Shown here piece by piece: positions 35,383 to 44,038 of a stretch of DNA of 44,999 bases (its first letter is position 1; each line of letters begins with the position of its first letter). The translations under genes were made by a program, and so were the position numbers. The notes under the pieces were generated by a model, which did not search any database, was not told the DNA's origin, and worked only from the letters and a program-made list of their open reading frames with translations. Origin of the DNA: Bacteroidales bacterium (GTDB lineage Bacteria > Bacteroidota > Bacteroidia > Bacteroidales > F082); the NCBI GenBank assembly GCA_016936505.1, contig JAFGXS010000034.1, forward strand, positions 89,266-134,264, read 5' to 3'.

Positions 35383-36726
35383 TTACAGTCTTTTTCTGAT
35401 GGCTTCGGTTTCTTTTTCAAAACCAGGTTTTCCCAGTAAAGCAAACATGTTTTTCTTGTAGGCTTCCACACCCGGTTGATCAAACGGATTTACATCCAGC
35501 AAATAGCCGCTCACAGCACAGGCCATTTCGTAGAAATAAATCAGCTCGCCCACGGTTTGTTCGCTCAATTCGGAAACAACCACACGCAGGTTTGGAACGC
35601 CGCCGTCAACATGAGCCAGGGTTGTGGCTACTTCAGCCATATAATTCACTTCGTGCAACGGTTTGCCGGAAAGATAGTTCAGCTTATCCAGATTGCCGCT
35701 GTCTTCAGGAACCGTTAATGTATGTTCAGGATTTTCTACAGAAAGTACAGTTTCAAACAAATTGCGCATCCCTTCCTGGATGTATTGTCCCATAGAGTGC
35801 AAATCGGTAGTATTGCTTACTCCTGCAGGAAAAATGCCTTTTCCTTCCTTACCCTGACTTTCGCCGTACAGCTGTTTCCACCATTCGGTAAAGAAGTACA
35901 GCCGGGGTTCGTAGTTCACCATAATTTCGTTGGTCTTGCCTTTCATGTACAAAGCATGACGCACTGCAGCATAGGCAGCCACCGGATTTTCATCAATCTT
36001 TGTTGATTTAGCACTGAATGTACTCATATCCACAGCGCCTTTCAGTAAAGTACGGATGTTTAAACCGGCAGTAGCAATTGGAAGCAAACCCACGGGAGTT
36101 AAAACAGAATAACGTCCTCCCACATCATCGGGAACCACATAGGTTTCGTAGCCTTCTTCATCGGCCAGTTGTTTCAAAGCACCTTTAGCTTTGTCGGTGA
36201 TGGCCACAATGCGATCTTTAGCTTCTTCCTTGCCATATTTAGCTTCCAGCGCTTCACGCAAAATGCGGAAAGCAATGGCCGGTTCGGTTGTCGTTCCCGA
36301 CTTGGAAATCACGGTCAGCGTGTATTCCTTGTCTTTTAAAACCTGCAGCAATTCAAACAGATAATCTTCGCTGATGTTGTTTCCTGCATAAAAAACAATG
36401 GGATTCCCCTGTTGCTTTCTGAGGCAGTTGAAATGAGGGGTCAGCGCTTCAATTACTGCACGAGCACCCAAATAGGAACCACCAATGCCGATTACCACGT
36501 TGATGTCTGATTTTTCGCGAAGACGAGCAGCAGTTTTTTCCAGCCTGTCCACCAATTCATCCGGAAAAGTATCAGCCAAATCGGTCCAGCCGAGGAAATC
36601 ATTCCCTTTTCCTGTGCGTTCCAGTGTAGCCTCAAAATGGCGGCTCACTGCTTCCTGGTACTGGTTAATTTCCGATTTGGAAACAAATTCCAGTGCATTT
36701 TTATAGTCAAATTTCAAATGGATCAT
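35383..36726 (-). CDS. pgi: Glucose-6-phosphate isomerase
   Basis: 447 residues, the size of the shorter bacterial PGI class. Signature segments: GIGGSYLGARAVIEAL (about 80-95, sugar-phosphate binding), VISKSGTTTEPAIAFRIL (about 138-155, phosphate loop), DDVGGRYSVLTPVGLLP (about 200-216, with the catalytic-site Arg), and the C-terminal QPGVEAYKKNMFALLGKPG (about 416-434, with the active-site Lys). It interconverts glucose-6-phosphate and fructose-6-phosphate in glycolysis and gluconeogenesis. Cytoplasmic, single-gene unit with its own terminator. No clear TAnnTTTG box is seen upstream. Confidence 0.97.
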   Translation of the reverse strand: MIHLKFDYKNALEFVSKSEINQYQEAVSRHFEATLERTGKGNDFLGWTDLADTFPDELVDRLEKTAARLREKSDINVVIGIGGSYLGARAVIEALTPHFNCLRKQQGNPIVFYAGNNISEDYLFELLQVLKDKEYTLTVISKSGTTTEPAIAFRILREALEAKYGKEEAKDRIVAITDKAKGALKQLADEEGYETYVVPDDVGGRYSVLTPVGLLPIATAGLNIRTLLKGAVDMSTFSAKSTKIDENPVAAYAAVRHALYMKGKTNEIMVNYEPRLYFFTEWWKQLYGESQGKEGKGIFPAGVSNTTDLHSMGQYIQEGMRNLFETVLSVENPEHTLTVPEDSGNLDKLNYLSGKPLHEVNYMAEVATTLAHVDGGVPNLRVVVSELSEQTVGELIYFYEMACAVSGYLLDVNPFDQPGVEAYKKNMFALLGKPGFEKETEAIRKRL

Positions 36727-37068
36727 AAGTCCTAATATTTTGGGCAGCTAAATTACAAAAAACCAAAGGCAGGAAAGAAAATATAAAGCGTACAATGCTG
36801 AAAGGCGGCTCAAGCTGTTTTATTCATCTCAAAAATTGTTTGAATCTGTTATTTCAAAGGTTTGAGATAATTCTTTTGCCGTGCTGATCCGTCAAGGCGG
36901 AGAAATACCTCTTGATTTAAGAACAAGGAACACAGAATTACGATTAATGAACTGCGATCTCAATCGAAAATATTAAATCGTTAATCCTTGTTCGATATTC
37001 AGTTTGCAAGCCCCTTCACTTCATTACATTTTGTTCATTATGAAAATTTTAGTAAGTACAGGTAACAA
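36727..37068. other. Intergenic region upstream of pgi
   Basis: About 340 bases without a supportable gene. A tiny frame from ATG 37040 that runs through the terminator is not credible. The region carries the pgi promoter side and an imperfect palindromic element at 36921-36993, listed separately. Confidence 0.5.
36921..36993. repeat. Imperfect intergenic palindrome
   Basis: Outer arms GAACAAGGA (36921-36929) and TCCTTGTTC (36985-36993) are perfectly complementary. Inside, ATTACGATTAAT-like (36938-36949) pairs with ATTAAATCGTTAAT (36972-36985) with bulges, and CGAT (36955-36958) pairs with ATCG (36963-36966) at the tip. Together they form one long interrupted hairpin of 73 bases. The layout is that of a repeated intergenic palindromic element rather than a terminator, since no T-run follows. 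Confidence 0.55.
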
Positions 37069-37097
37069 AAAAGCCCGCAAATGCGGGCTTTTCTTTT
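37069..37097 (-). terminator. Terminator downstream of the PpiD-like gene
   Basis: Stem AAAAGCCCGC (37069-37078) / GCGGGCTTTT (37083-37092) with loop AAAT; A-rich before and T-rich after, so functional on the minus strand 28 bases past the stop at 37120. Confidence 0.88.
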
Positions 37098-37119
37098 TAT
37101 TGACGGGAGCCGTTCAATA

Positions 37120-39234
37120 TTAATAGAATTTAACTCTGTTGTCTTCAATTGTAGCTGTATTTTTCAGAGCAACATAAGGATAGCCCTGATATACACGCTG
37201 CGCGAAAGTATTGTACAAAGATTGTACATACTGATTGTAGTTTGGTAATTTGCCTGCAGGTAACATTTTATCTGCCTTAACAACAAAAGCTGCAGCGTTA
37301 CCAACAATTGGCTGACTGGTTTGACCTTGTTTCATACCAAATACAGAACCAATTACTTTGTCTTCCATACCAAAACCAACAATGTTTCTTGAATCAAAGG
37401 CAAGGTTTGTCATTTCCTGAGGTTGCAGGTTCATACCTTTTTCCATTGAAGTTAAGTTTCCTTTGTATTGTTCCATTTTATTGGCAAGGTATTTACCTTT
37501 TACTTTATTGACAACAAAAGGTTCAATACGGCTCTTAACCTGATCCAGTGAAGGAATACCGGCATGATATTTTTTAGTAACAACAGCAACTACGTACTGA
37601 TCGCCTAAATCAAAAACATTCGATACTTTACCGGTTTCTGTTTCATCTTTAAATGCCCAACGAACAATTTCTCTGGGGTTATTTAACCCTGGAATAGTGT
37701 AGGAAGCTTCCTGTACATTTGGAGCCTCACGCAGTGCATAATGGCTTTTGTTGGCTGCGGATTCAAATCCGCTTAAATCTGATGCACTGGTTGCTAATTC
37801 GCTGGCCTGGGCAAAAACCTTTTGGTAAGTAGCGGTACTTGGAACCACATCCTGTGTAATTAAAGCAACTTTAACCTTTTCGGCGTAATCTTTTTTACCA
37901 TCAACTTTGATAATGTGGAAACCGAATGGGGTTTCTGCAATGGTAAAGTTACCGGGTTGGGTGTTGATCACTGCTTCGTTGAATGCAGGAACCATCTGAC
38001 CATCAGCAAACCAACCGAGTTTTCCATCGTTTTGTTTAACGGAAGGATCGTCAGAATATTCTTTAGCCAATTTTCCTAAACGGGCAGGATTTCTTTTCAA
38101 AACGGTTAATAAACTATCGGCAAGTTTTTCAGCCTGAGCTTTGGTTCTGCCAATTTCAGGGTTGGCACGATAGGCTCCTTTGTAAGCAATCAGAATATGA
38201 CTGGCACTGAGGCTGTCGGGTCTGCGTTCTTTTTTGAGCAAACGAGCAAAAATAAAACTGTTGTTTTCGAAATACGGTTCAGAAACGGTACCCGGCTGAG
38301 CGCTGAACATTACATCATCGATGGCCTGTGGTAATAAACCTTTGGCAATCCAGGCAGTGTCGTATGATTTGTCGCTGTTGGCTTTTGCAAAATCAACAGG
38401 TTTATTTGTTTTGATAAAATCAGTACGAGTTTCTTCTGCAATGTTTTTTGCTTTGGCAATATCTTCCGGTGAAGGGGTTACATTGAAAGCAACATATTCA
38501 ATACTTCTGGAAGCTTTTTGTTTGAACTCTTCTTTATGCGCATTGTAATACGTTTCATAGTCGCTTTCGGTAACATTAACCAGGCTGTCGGGTAAACCTG
38601 AGTAACGGGCTGCAACATAAGTGATGTTAGCCAGTGAATTCTGGTGGTCGTAATTTACCTGAGCCAGAGCTTCCGGTATATAATATCCTCCGGCAATCAA
38701 AGCGTTGAATTTCTGTGCCAGTCTTTGTTCTTTGATGTAATTTAAGATCAGGTTCCACTGTTGTTTTGTTTCTTCGGGTAACTGATCATATTGTTGGAGA
38801 AACTGGTTTACACGGTTTCTGTCGAATTTACCGGTATTGGGATTAATGAAGTACTGTTGAATAACAGGACTTGGGTGAGCCCCCTGAACCAAATCGGACA
38901 TTTCCTGAGGGGTTACTTCAATACCCAGTTCTTTATATTCTTTATCCATGAGAATGGTGTGAACCATTTGATCCCATGTTGCCTGACGAACCTGATATGT
39001 TTCGTTGGTTGTGAGCACATTCTTTTGCTGCTGACGTTTAGCAGTTTCAAGATTCTCGTCTACTTTCTTATTGAAATCCATAATGGTAACATGTTCACCG
39101 GCAATTGTACCTACAGTAATATCCCTGCGACCACCTCCCTTCATGAAGTCTCCCAGGACAAATGCTGCCAGCGCGCCACCAATCACAATTACAAGAAGTG
39201 TTGAATGCTTTCTGATACTTCCAATAGCTGCCAT
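37120..39234 (-). CDS. PpiD/SurA-like periplasmic peptidyl-prolyl isomerase chaperone
   Basis: 704 residues. One N-terminal transmembrane helix (12-29, LLVIVIGGALAAFVLGDF) anchors the protein with the bulk in the periplasm. A SurA-N-type chaperone region covers about 38-240. A parvulin PpiC domain covers about 343-450 (SASHILIAYKG, LGKLAKEYSDDPSV, GKLGWFADGQMVPAFNEAV and TPFGFHIIKVDGKK). A further helical segment (about 455-690) may be a second degenerate parvulin/chaperone part. It assists folding of outer-membrane proteins as PpiD does in E. coli. It has its own -7 box at 39274-39281 and terminator, so it is a separate unit from the genes upstream. Length is close to the Bacteroidota norm for this family. 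Confidence 0.92.
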   Translation of the reverse strand: MAAIGSIRKHSTLLVIVIGGALAAFVLGDFMKGGGRRDITVGTIAGEHVTIMDFNKKVDENLETAKRQQQKNVLTTNETYQVRQATWDQMVHTILMDKEYKELGIEVTPQEMSDLVQGAHPSPVIQQYFINPNTGKFDRNRVNQFLQQYDQLPEETKQQWNLILNYIKEQRLAQKFNALIAGGYYIPEALAQVNYDHQNSLANITYVAARYSGLPDSLVNVTESDYETYYNAHKEEFKQKASRSIEYVAFNVTPSPEDIAKAKNIAEETRTDFIKTNKPVDFAKANSDKSYDTAWIAKGLLPQAIDDVMFSAQPGTVSEPYFENNSFIFARLLKKERRPDSLSASHILIAYKGAYRANPEIGRTKAQAEKLADSLLTVLKRNPARLGKLAKEYSDDPSVKQNDGKLGWFADGQMVPAFNEAVINTQPGNFTIAETPFGFHIIKVDGKKDYAEKVKVALITQDVVPSTATYQKVFAQASELATSASDLSGFESAANKSHYALREAPNVQEASYTIPGLNNPREIVRWAFKDETETGKVSNVFDLGDQYVVAVVTKKYHAGIPSLDQVKSRIEPFVVNKVKGKYLANKMEQYKGNLTSMEKGMNLQPQEMTNLAFDSRNIVGFGMEDKVIGSVFGMKQGQTSQPIVGNAAAFVVKADKMLPAGKLPNYNQYVQSLYNTFAQRVYQGYPYVALKNTATIEDNRVKFY

Positions 39235-39273
39235 ACTTTCTTCTGTTTTTTTTGTTTTTTTTATTTAGAGCTG

Positions 39274-39281
39274 CAAATGTA
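39274..39281 (-). promoter_or_regulatory. -7 promoter box for the PpiD-like gene
   Basis: Reads TACATTTG on the minus strand, a full TAnnTTTG match, 39 bases before the start at 39234. Confidence 0.5.
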
Positions 39282-39337
39282 CAAATTGAAATGATAAATA
39301 AAAGAAAATACGTCATTTTTGATACAACATAAATACG

Positions 39338-39379
39338 GGTAATAGGCAAGGCATCTGTAAGTTAGATTTGCCTATTACC
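39338..39379 (-). terminator. Hairpin after the CNNM/CorC gene
   Basis: A 12-bp perfect stem GGTAATAGGCAA (39338-39349) / TTGCCTATTACC (39368-39379), 18-base loop, about 63 bases past the stop of the CNNM/CorC gene at 39442. No T-run follows on the minus strand, so its role as terminator is probable but not textbook. Confidence 0.55.
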
Positions 39380-39441
39380 AAAATGGTATCAAATTTTGCT
39401 TTATGGTGTTGTAGTCCTGTATTATTTTGGATGACTGTAAG

Positions 39442-40722
39442 TTAATTAACTATTGTCATTTTTACCTCATCCATTCTGTTGTCAGAGGCTTTTAATACTT
39501 CAAACAGATAGGGGTTTATTTCAATCTGTGTTTCTTCAGGCGGAATGCTTTCGTAGTGGTGCAGGATGAATCCTGCCAGGGTTCCGTATTCATCAGATTC
39601 AGGAATTTTGAGGTGATATTTTTCGTTAAGGTAGTCAATTTCGAGACGGGCAGAAAAAATATATTCATTGTCAGAAATTTGTATCTCTATATCTTCGTCC
39701 ACATCATACTCATCCTCTATTTCACCAAAAATTTCTTCAATAATATCTTCCATCGTTACAAGTCCTGAGGTTCCGCCAAATTCGTCAACCACAACAGCAA
39801 TGCTCTTGTGGTTTTGAATAAATGCGTTCAGAACCGTATTAGCAGCCATGGTTTCCGGATAAATATCCAATTTTCGCAAAATCTCTGCCATGGTTTGGGG
39901 CTTGTTGAACAGGTCATAAACATGCACATAACCAACAATATGATCAATGCTTTCTTTGAAGATCATGATTTTGGAATGACCGGTTTCGCTGAATAAAAGC
40001 CGTAAGGTCTCAATGGACTCTCTCATTTCCAGTGCTACGATGTCTGTACGAGGAATCATACAGTCGCGAAGTTTTAAATGTTTAAAATCCATTGCATTCT
40101 GAATCATTTGAATTTCCTGATTTGTGGTTTGATCAGGTTTCTCATCCGATTGTAAATTCTGTACGTATTCACTCAAGTCAACAGCGCTGAAAGAATAACC
40201 TTCGGGAATTGGTTTAATTCCAAAAAAGAGCTTTAGAATCAGTTCTGAAATTCCGATGTATAAAAAAATAAGCGGGTAAAAGAGAAAATAAAAAATCCAA
40301 ACCGGTATTGAAAAGGTTTTGAGTAAAGCGTTTGGGTGAATCCGGAAAAGAGTCTTGGGAATAAATTCTGAAATTACCAGTATTAATAGAGTGGCCAGGA
40401 TAGTTTGAATGACCAGGATATAAAATTCAGTTTGAAATGATTTGGGAAGCAGAGCCGCGATTGAAGGTTCCAGAATCTGAGCCATGGCAATACCATAAAT
40501 TACCAGCGCAACATTATTGCCCAGTAACAAGGCTCCGATAAATCTTGAAGGATGATTATAAAAAGTAGAGAGTATTCTGGCAGGAAGCAGTCGCTTTTTC
40601 ATATCCAGTTCCTGCTTTAGTCTGCTGGAACTCACAAAAGCAATTTCCATTCCTGAAAAAAACGCAGAAAATATCAGTGAGAGTATAATTAATAACCAGG
40701 CTGTGCTTGGATTGACTATCAT
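39442..40722 (-). CDS. CNNM/CorC (hemolysin-family) transmembrane protein
   Basis: 426 residues. The CNNM/DUF21 membrane domain (about 1-180, with AFFSGMEIAFVSSSRLK and the conserved LGNNVALVIYGIA and ISEFIPKTLFRIHP) is followed by a CBS pair (about 207-325, with MIPRTDIVALEM and VVVDEFGGTSGLVTMEDIIEEIFGEI). A CorC_HlyC transport-associated domain closes it (about 340-420). Proteins of this type export or regulate Mg2+/Co2+; the old hemolysin label reflects TlyC history. In gliding relatives a homologue is GldE, but no gldD is next to it here. The gene follows lptC on the same strand after 48 bases. Confidence 0.9.
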   Translation of the reverse strand: MIVNPSTAWLLIILSLIFSAFFSGMEIAFVSSSRLKQELDMKKRLLPARILSTFYNHPSRFIGALLLGNNVALVIYGIAMAQILEPSIAALLPKSFQTEFYILVIQTILATLLILVISEFIPKTLFRIHPNALLKTFSIPVWIFYFLFYPLIFLYIGISELILKLFFGIKPIPEGYSFSAVDLSEYVQNLQSDEKPDQTTNQEIQMIQNAMDFKHLKLRDCMIPRTDIVALEMRESIETLRLLFSETGHSKIMIFKESIDHIVGYVHVYDLFNKPQTMAEILRKLDIYPETMAANTVLNAFIQNHKSIAVVVDEFGGTSGLVTMEDIIEEIFGEIEDEYDVDEDIEIQISDNEYIFSARLEIDYLNEKYHLKIPESDEYGTLAGFILHHYESIPPEETQIEINPYLFEVLKASDNRMDEVKMTIVN

Positions 40723-40770
40723 AGATTTGTGATTTTACGGCTCAATCGGATCAAAAATACAAAACAAATC

Positions 40771-41331
40771 TTATTTTTCACCTTCTTCCTTTACTTCCAG
40801 TGTTCCTCTTATGCCAAAAATTGTTCGATTGGTAAAAGATTCGTTGGAAACCATGCTGTCGCCGTAAATTATCCGGCTTGGTCCGATGATTTTAACAGGC
40901 CCGGGTGCCTGTATTTTTCTGGATTTATCATTCCAGATCAGGTTCTCAGTATAAAGAGTTTGATGGTTTTCCAGGTTTTTCAAGACAACATTTTTTTGAG
41001 CCTGAAGCAATCCCTTTGCTTCCTCCCTTATACCATAGTTTGCTGACAGTACAGAAATAACATTTCCGGTTGTGTCGTAAAAATCAACAGTAAATCCATT
41101 TGGAAATTCAGTACTGTGATCTTTGTTGTTCAGTTTAATCATTAAAGGACTTTTCAGCTTAAGCTGAATCCTGCCTGAATCAGATCTGACATAGTTTATA
41201 TTTGTTGCGGTCATGGCTGCCGTGGTATCCTCTGCGGCCATTTGTTGAACTGTTTTGATGGAATTTTCACAGGAAAAAAGCGTCCCTATGATCAAGATCA
41301 TAAAGACGCTTTTTAATATTTTAGATAACAT
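40771..41331 (-). CDS. lptC: LPS export protein LptC (lipoprotein form)
   Basis: 186 residues. The start MLSKILKSVFMILIIGTLFSC ends in a lipobox with Cys21, so it should be a lipoprotein; E. coli LptC instead uses a transmembrane anchor. The mature part is a single OstA/jelly-roll-like sheet: FPNGFTVDFYDTTGN, VLSANYGIREEAKGLLQAQ, NVVLKNLENHQTLYTENLIW and RTIFGIRGTLEVKE. This pattern (strand with YGI or similar, NVVLKN, L-x-TE-x-L-x-W) is typical of Bacteroidota LptC. It passes lipopolysaccharide from LptBFG toward LptA and the outer membrane. It sits 15 bases after the TPR gene and upstream of the CNNM gene, in the coaX cluster. Confidence 0.88.
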   Translation of the reverse strand: MLSKILKSVFMILIIGTLFSCENSIKTVQQMAAEDTTAAMTATNINYVRSDSGRIQLKLKSPLMIKLNNKDHSTEFPNGFTVDFYDTTGNVISVLSANYGIREEAKGLLQAQKNVVLKNLENHQTLYTENLIWNDKSRKIQAPGPVKIIGPSRIIYGDSMVSNESFTNRTIFGIRGTLEVKEEGEK

Positions 41332-41346
41332 AAATTGTGTGCCTTA

Positions 41347-42738
41347 TTATTTGTAGGCTCTTACTGTTGTTTCTTCGTTAATCCAGCAACCAACCTTGTA
41401 TTTTTCACCAGGTTTCATGTTGTAGAAGAACAATTGTTCGGTTGAGGGAAATTGCTGTTTATAAACACTAACCCTTCTGCTAACGAGGTCTGCCAAATCG
41501 GGTTCAACACGCTTGGCCTCAAGATATTTGTCAACTGCGGCCCAGTAAGCAACTTTCTTAGTTAAATCGTTGGTTCCACAATCAGGTGCACTGGCTGCAT
41601 ACATATCGCCGATCAAAACATAAGCCATTCCGTAATGTGGATTTACTTTAAGAGCCTGTCTTGCCATATCGCGGGCCTTTGCATAATTTTTCATACCCTG
41701 ATAGGTTTGGGCCATCAGCATATACACATCAACTAAATCATCTGTATCCTGAACAGCTATAGCTTTTTGCAGATAGGTCATGGCCTCATCATTTTTGTTT
41801 TGCTGAATCAAAAGCTTGCCCAAAAGAAATGCTGTTTGCGGATCGGGTTGGACTTTATACAGGCTTTGGTTAGCATCAAAATATAAATTATTGTTGAAAC
41901 ATTGCTTGTTTTCAAGAGTTGAAATAATTTTTTTCAACAATGTTGGATCTTCCGGTGTAGCATTGTATTTTTTCTGGTAAATGTTAACAAGATCTTTACA
42001 GTTTGCAAAGGGTTGAAAGTTCGATTCAATAGCATTTTTAATATTGTTGTATTCGCTAACCTTGCGTGCATTTCCCTGGGACTGATAGGTATCTAATCTG
42101 TTGCTAACATAACCCGATAACTTGTCGTAGGCATTTACTAAAGTTGCTGTATCTGCTTGTCCTTCACGAACCATTCTGGCAAGCGTTCTGAAGTAGATTA
42201 CCATGGTAGCACCCATAGATTCTTCTTTATCAATACTAATGGCTTCTTTTAGCAGTGCGTTTACTTTTTGGTAAGAACCGGGTTCAACCTGATAGAGAGC
42301 AAAAGCTTTACGAGCCAGAATCTCACCTCTTTGTGATTCAGTTGTTCCGTATTTATCGGGGAAATATTTCAGTCGTTGATCAAAAACCATCATTAAGGTA
42401 TCAACAAGGCCTTTCTTTTTTTCAGGAGCAGCATTCTGGGCTCTGAAAGAAAGCATGTTGGCACCATCAATGTAAATGTTTTCGGTTGAGCGGGGGCAGT
42501 TTTCAAAGACCCATAGCCATGGACCCATAGCGTCATTAATAGAGTTGTTTTGATAACCGCTTTGTCTCCATTGTTTGTAAAACTCGTGGTACAAAGACAA
42601 GTTCTGTACACAGGTTACGCTGTCTTTTCCATATTTTGACCCGGTATCTTGTGGCAGACTCGAATCAAAAGGAGACGCCGCAAGTGATGATAAACTCAAA
42701 CTGAGTCCTAATAAGAAAATGAATAATCTTGCTTTCAT
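41347..42738 (-). CDS. Exported TPR-repeat protein
   Basis: 463 residues with a signal peptide (1-20, ending LAA/ASPF). The N-terminal half is helical and contains Cys residues at about 43 and 80 (VTCVQNLSL, FENCPRST) and a Trp-rich stretch AMGPWLWVFENCP. The C-terminal half holds TPRs: LGKLLIQQNKNDEAMTYLQKAIAV, MLMAQTYQGMKNYAKARDMARQALKVNP and the following AYVLIGDMYAASA (about 302-382). The tail PGEKYKVGCWINEETTVRAY is beta-like and conserved in Bacteroidota homologues. TPRs scaffold protein complexes. Its position between the FadL-like barrel and lptC suggests a role in envelope assembly or outer-membrane transport; specific function unknown. Confidence 0.82.
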   Translation of the reverse strand: MKARLFIFLLGLSLSLSSLAASPFDSSLPQDTGSKYGKDSVTCVQNLSLYHEFYKQWRQSGYQNNSINDAMGPWLWVFENCPRSTENIYIDGANMLSFRAQNAAPEKKKGLVDTLMMVFDQRLKYFPDKYGTTESQRGEILARKAFALYQVEPGSYQKVNALLKEAISIDKEESMGATMVIYFRTLARMVREGQADTATLVNAYDKLSGYVSNRLDTYQSQGNARKVSEYNNIKNAIESNFQPFANCKDLVNIYQKKYNATPEDPTLLKKIISTLENKQCFNNNLYFDANQSLYKVQPDPQTAFLLGKLLIQQNKNDEAMTYLQKAIAVQDTDDLVDVYMLMAQTYQGMKNYAKARDMARQALKVNPHYGMAYVLIGDMYAASAPDCGTNDLTKKVAYWAAVDKYLEAKRVEPDLADLVSRRVSVYKQQFPSTEQLFFYNMKPGEKYKVGCWINEETTVRAYK

Positions 42739-42760
42739 GTTACTAGTAAATTATTTTTAA

Positions 42761-44038
42761 TTATCTGTATTTGCGCTTAAAGAACCAATTTTCTACAATA
42801 TTTATTCCAAAAGTAAAATTAATAAAACTTTCCTTTACAAGGTTGTTGTTTAAAGTTCCCCTGCTGCCGATTTCGAAACCCAGATTCAGATTGGACGGGC
42901 TGCGCCTAAAAGGCATTTTAACGCCGCCGGTAACTGCGAATTCATTGACAGAGTGACCGTTTAAATGAATATAACTTTTGTCGAATCGCATACCAAACCG
43001 ATAAGTCATTCTTCTTGAAAGAGGCGATATTGTTGAATGTTTTGGTGTGATCTCACCACCTAATGCAAGTCTCAATGAGTTTTGCAGCGAATCAGACTGA
43101 TCAAAAGCTCTGAACTTACTCCAGTTTTGCCATTGCACATCAGCACCAAATAACCAATTCCCCATTTTTCTATATGTAAATCCGGCGCCAAAACTTTCGG
43201 GAATAACAAGCGTTCCGTTTTCTCTGGGAATGTACTGAATGGTATCTCTTGTATCATCAACTTGATCGCCATATCCACCAACCATTGTTGCAGAAAGTAC
43301 GGTTCTGTAAGCTGATACTTTTGCACTATTTCTATAAACGGCTCCCAGTGTAAGAATCTGATCCTTTTTTATGTGAATATCATATTGCAGACCCCAGTCA
43401 AAAACAATACCGCTGACCCCCATATAGTTTTCTGTTTTGGCAGAAAACACACTGGCAGAATCTGCGCTATAAATAATATTGTAGCGGCTTTTGTTTCCAA
43501 AAAGATAGTTGAAATTAAAACCAATCCTAAGATTTTTCCCAATATTAAAACTGTTTCCTAAATAAACTTCAGCTAATCCTCCGCTTCCCCAACGTTCTGT
43601 TGTCATGTTGGCATAGCCGCTTACTGCCTGTGTTTCTGAAACATCATAACCTACCCGGCTGAAAGGAACAACTCCCGTACTAACATGCCACCATTTGTTA
43701 ATAGGGAAACCCATCACAACTTCACTTAAAGTAGCATGATTAGAGCTGGATGAAAGTTGTGTATTTTTTATTGTACTAAAACCTCCTTCAATGCCGGTTT
43801 GAAATACAAAGGTTAAAGAATCGTATACTCCGTAAGAGGCGGGGTTACCCGGGTTGATAATAAAAGGGTCGGCAAAGCCAATGGAAATCCCTCCCATGCT
43901 TTGTATTTGTGTTCCTGCACTTTTACCTGTCAGATAACCAATACCATACCTTGAGTATGGAGTATTAATTTCCTGAGCGTTCATTACTGTTGCAATGAAC
44001 AAAAACGATAACAATAAACCTAACTTAAATTTCTTCAT
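42761..44038 (-). CDS. Outer-membrane beta-barrel protein, FadL/OmpP1-like
   Basis: 425 residues with a signal peptide (1-20, ending NAQ). The N-terminal sequence SMGGISIGFADPFIINPGNPASYG has the Ala/Gly-rich turn followed by NPA seen in FadL/OmpP1 long-chain-fatty-acid channels. Many amphipathic strands follow (GGLAEVYLGNSFNIGKN, RIGFNFNYLFGNKSRY, LTLGAVYRNSAKV, NLGFEIGSRGTL). The last strand SFINFTFGINIVENWFFKRKYR ends in an aromatic-basic pattern rather than the usual single C-terminal Phe. The assignment to FadL is by layout, not by a decisive motif. It starts 14 bases inside the end of coaX (overlap 44025-44038) and precedes the TPR gene by 22 bases, so the three are one unit. Confidence 0.78.
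   Translation of the reverse strand: MKKFKLGLLLSFLFIATVMNAQEINTPYSRYGIGYLTGKSAGTQIQSMGGISIGFADPFIINPGNPASYGVYDSLTFVFQTGIEGGFSTIKNTQLSSSSNHATLSEVVMGFPINKWWHVSTGVVPFSRVGYDVSETQAVSGYANMTTERWGSGGLAEVYLGNSFNIGKNLRIGFNFNYLFGNKSRYNIIYSADSASVFSAKTENYMGVSGIVFDWGLQYDIHIKKDQILTLGAVYRNSAKVSAYRTVLSATMVGGYGDQVDDTRDTIQYIPRENGTLVIPESFGAGFTYRKMGNWLFGADVQWQNWSKFRAFDQSDSLQNSLRLALGGEITPKHSTISPLSRRMTYRFGMRFDKSYIHLNGHSVNEFAVTGGVKMPFRRSPSNLNLGFEIGSRGTLNNNLVKESFINFTFGINIVENWFFKRKYR

Noticed and set aside
37040..37123. Short plus-strand frame from ATG 37040 through the terminator
   Set aside because: 27 codons spanning a rho-independent terminator and the end of the PpiD-like gene; no support.
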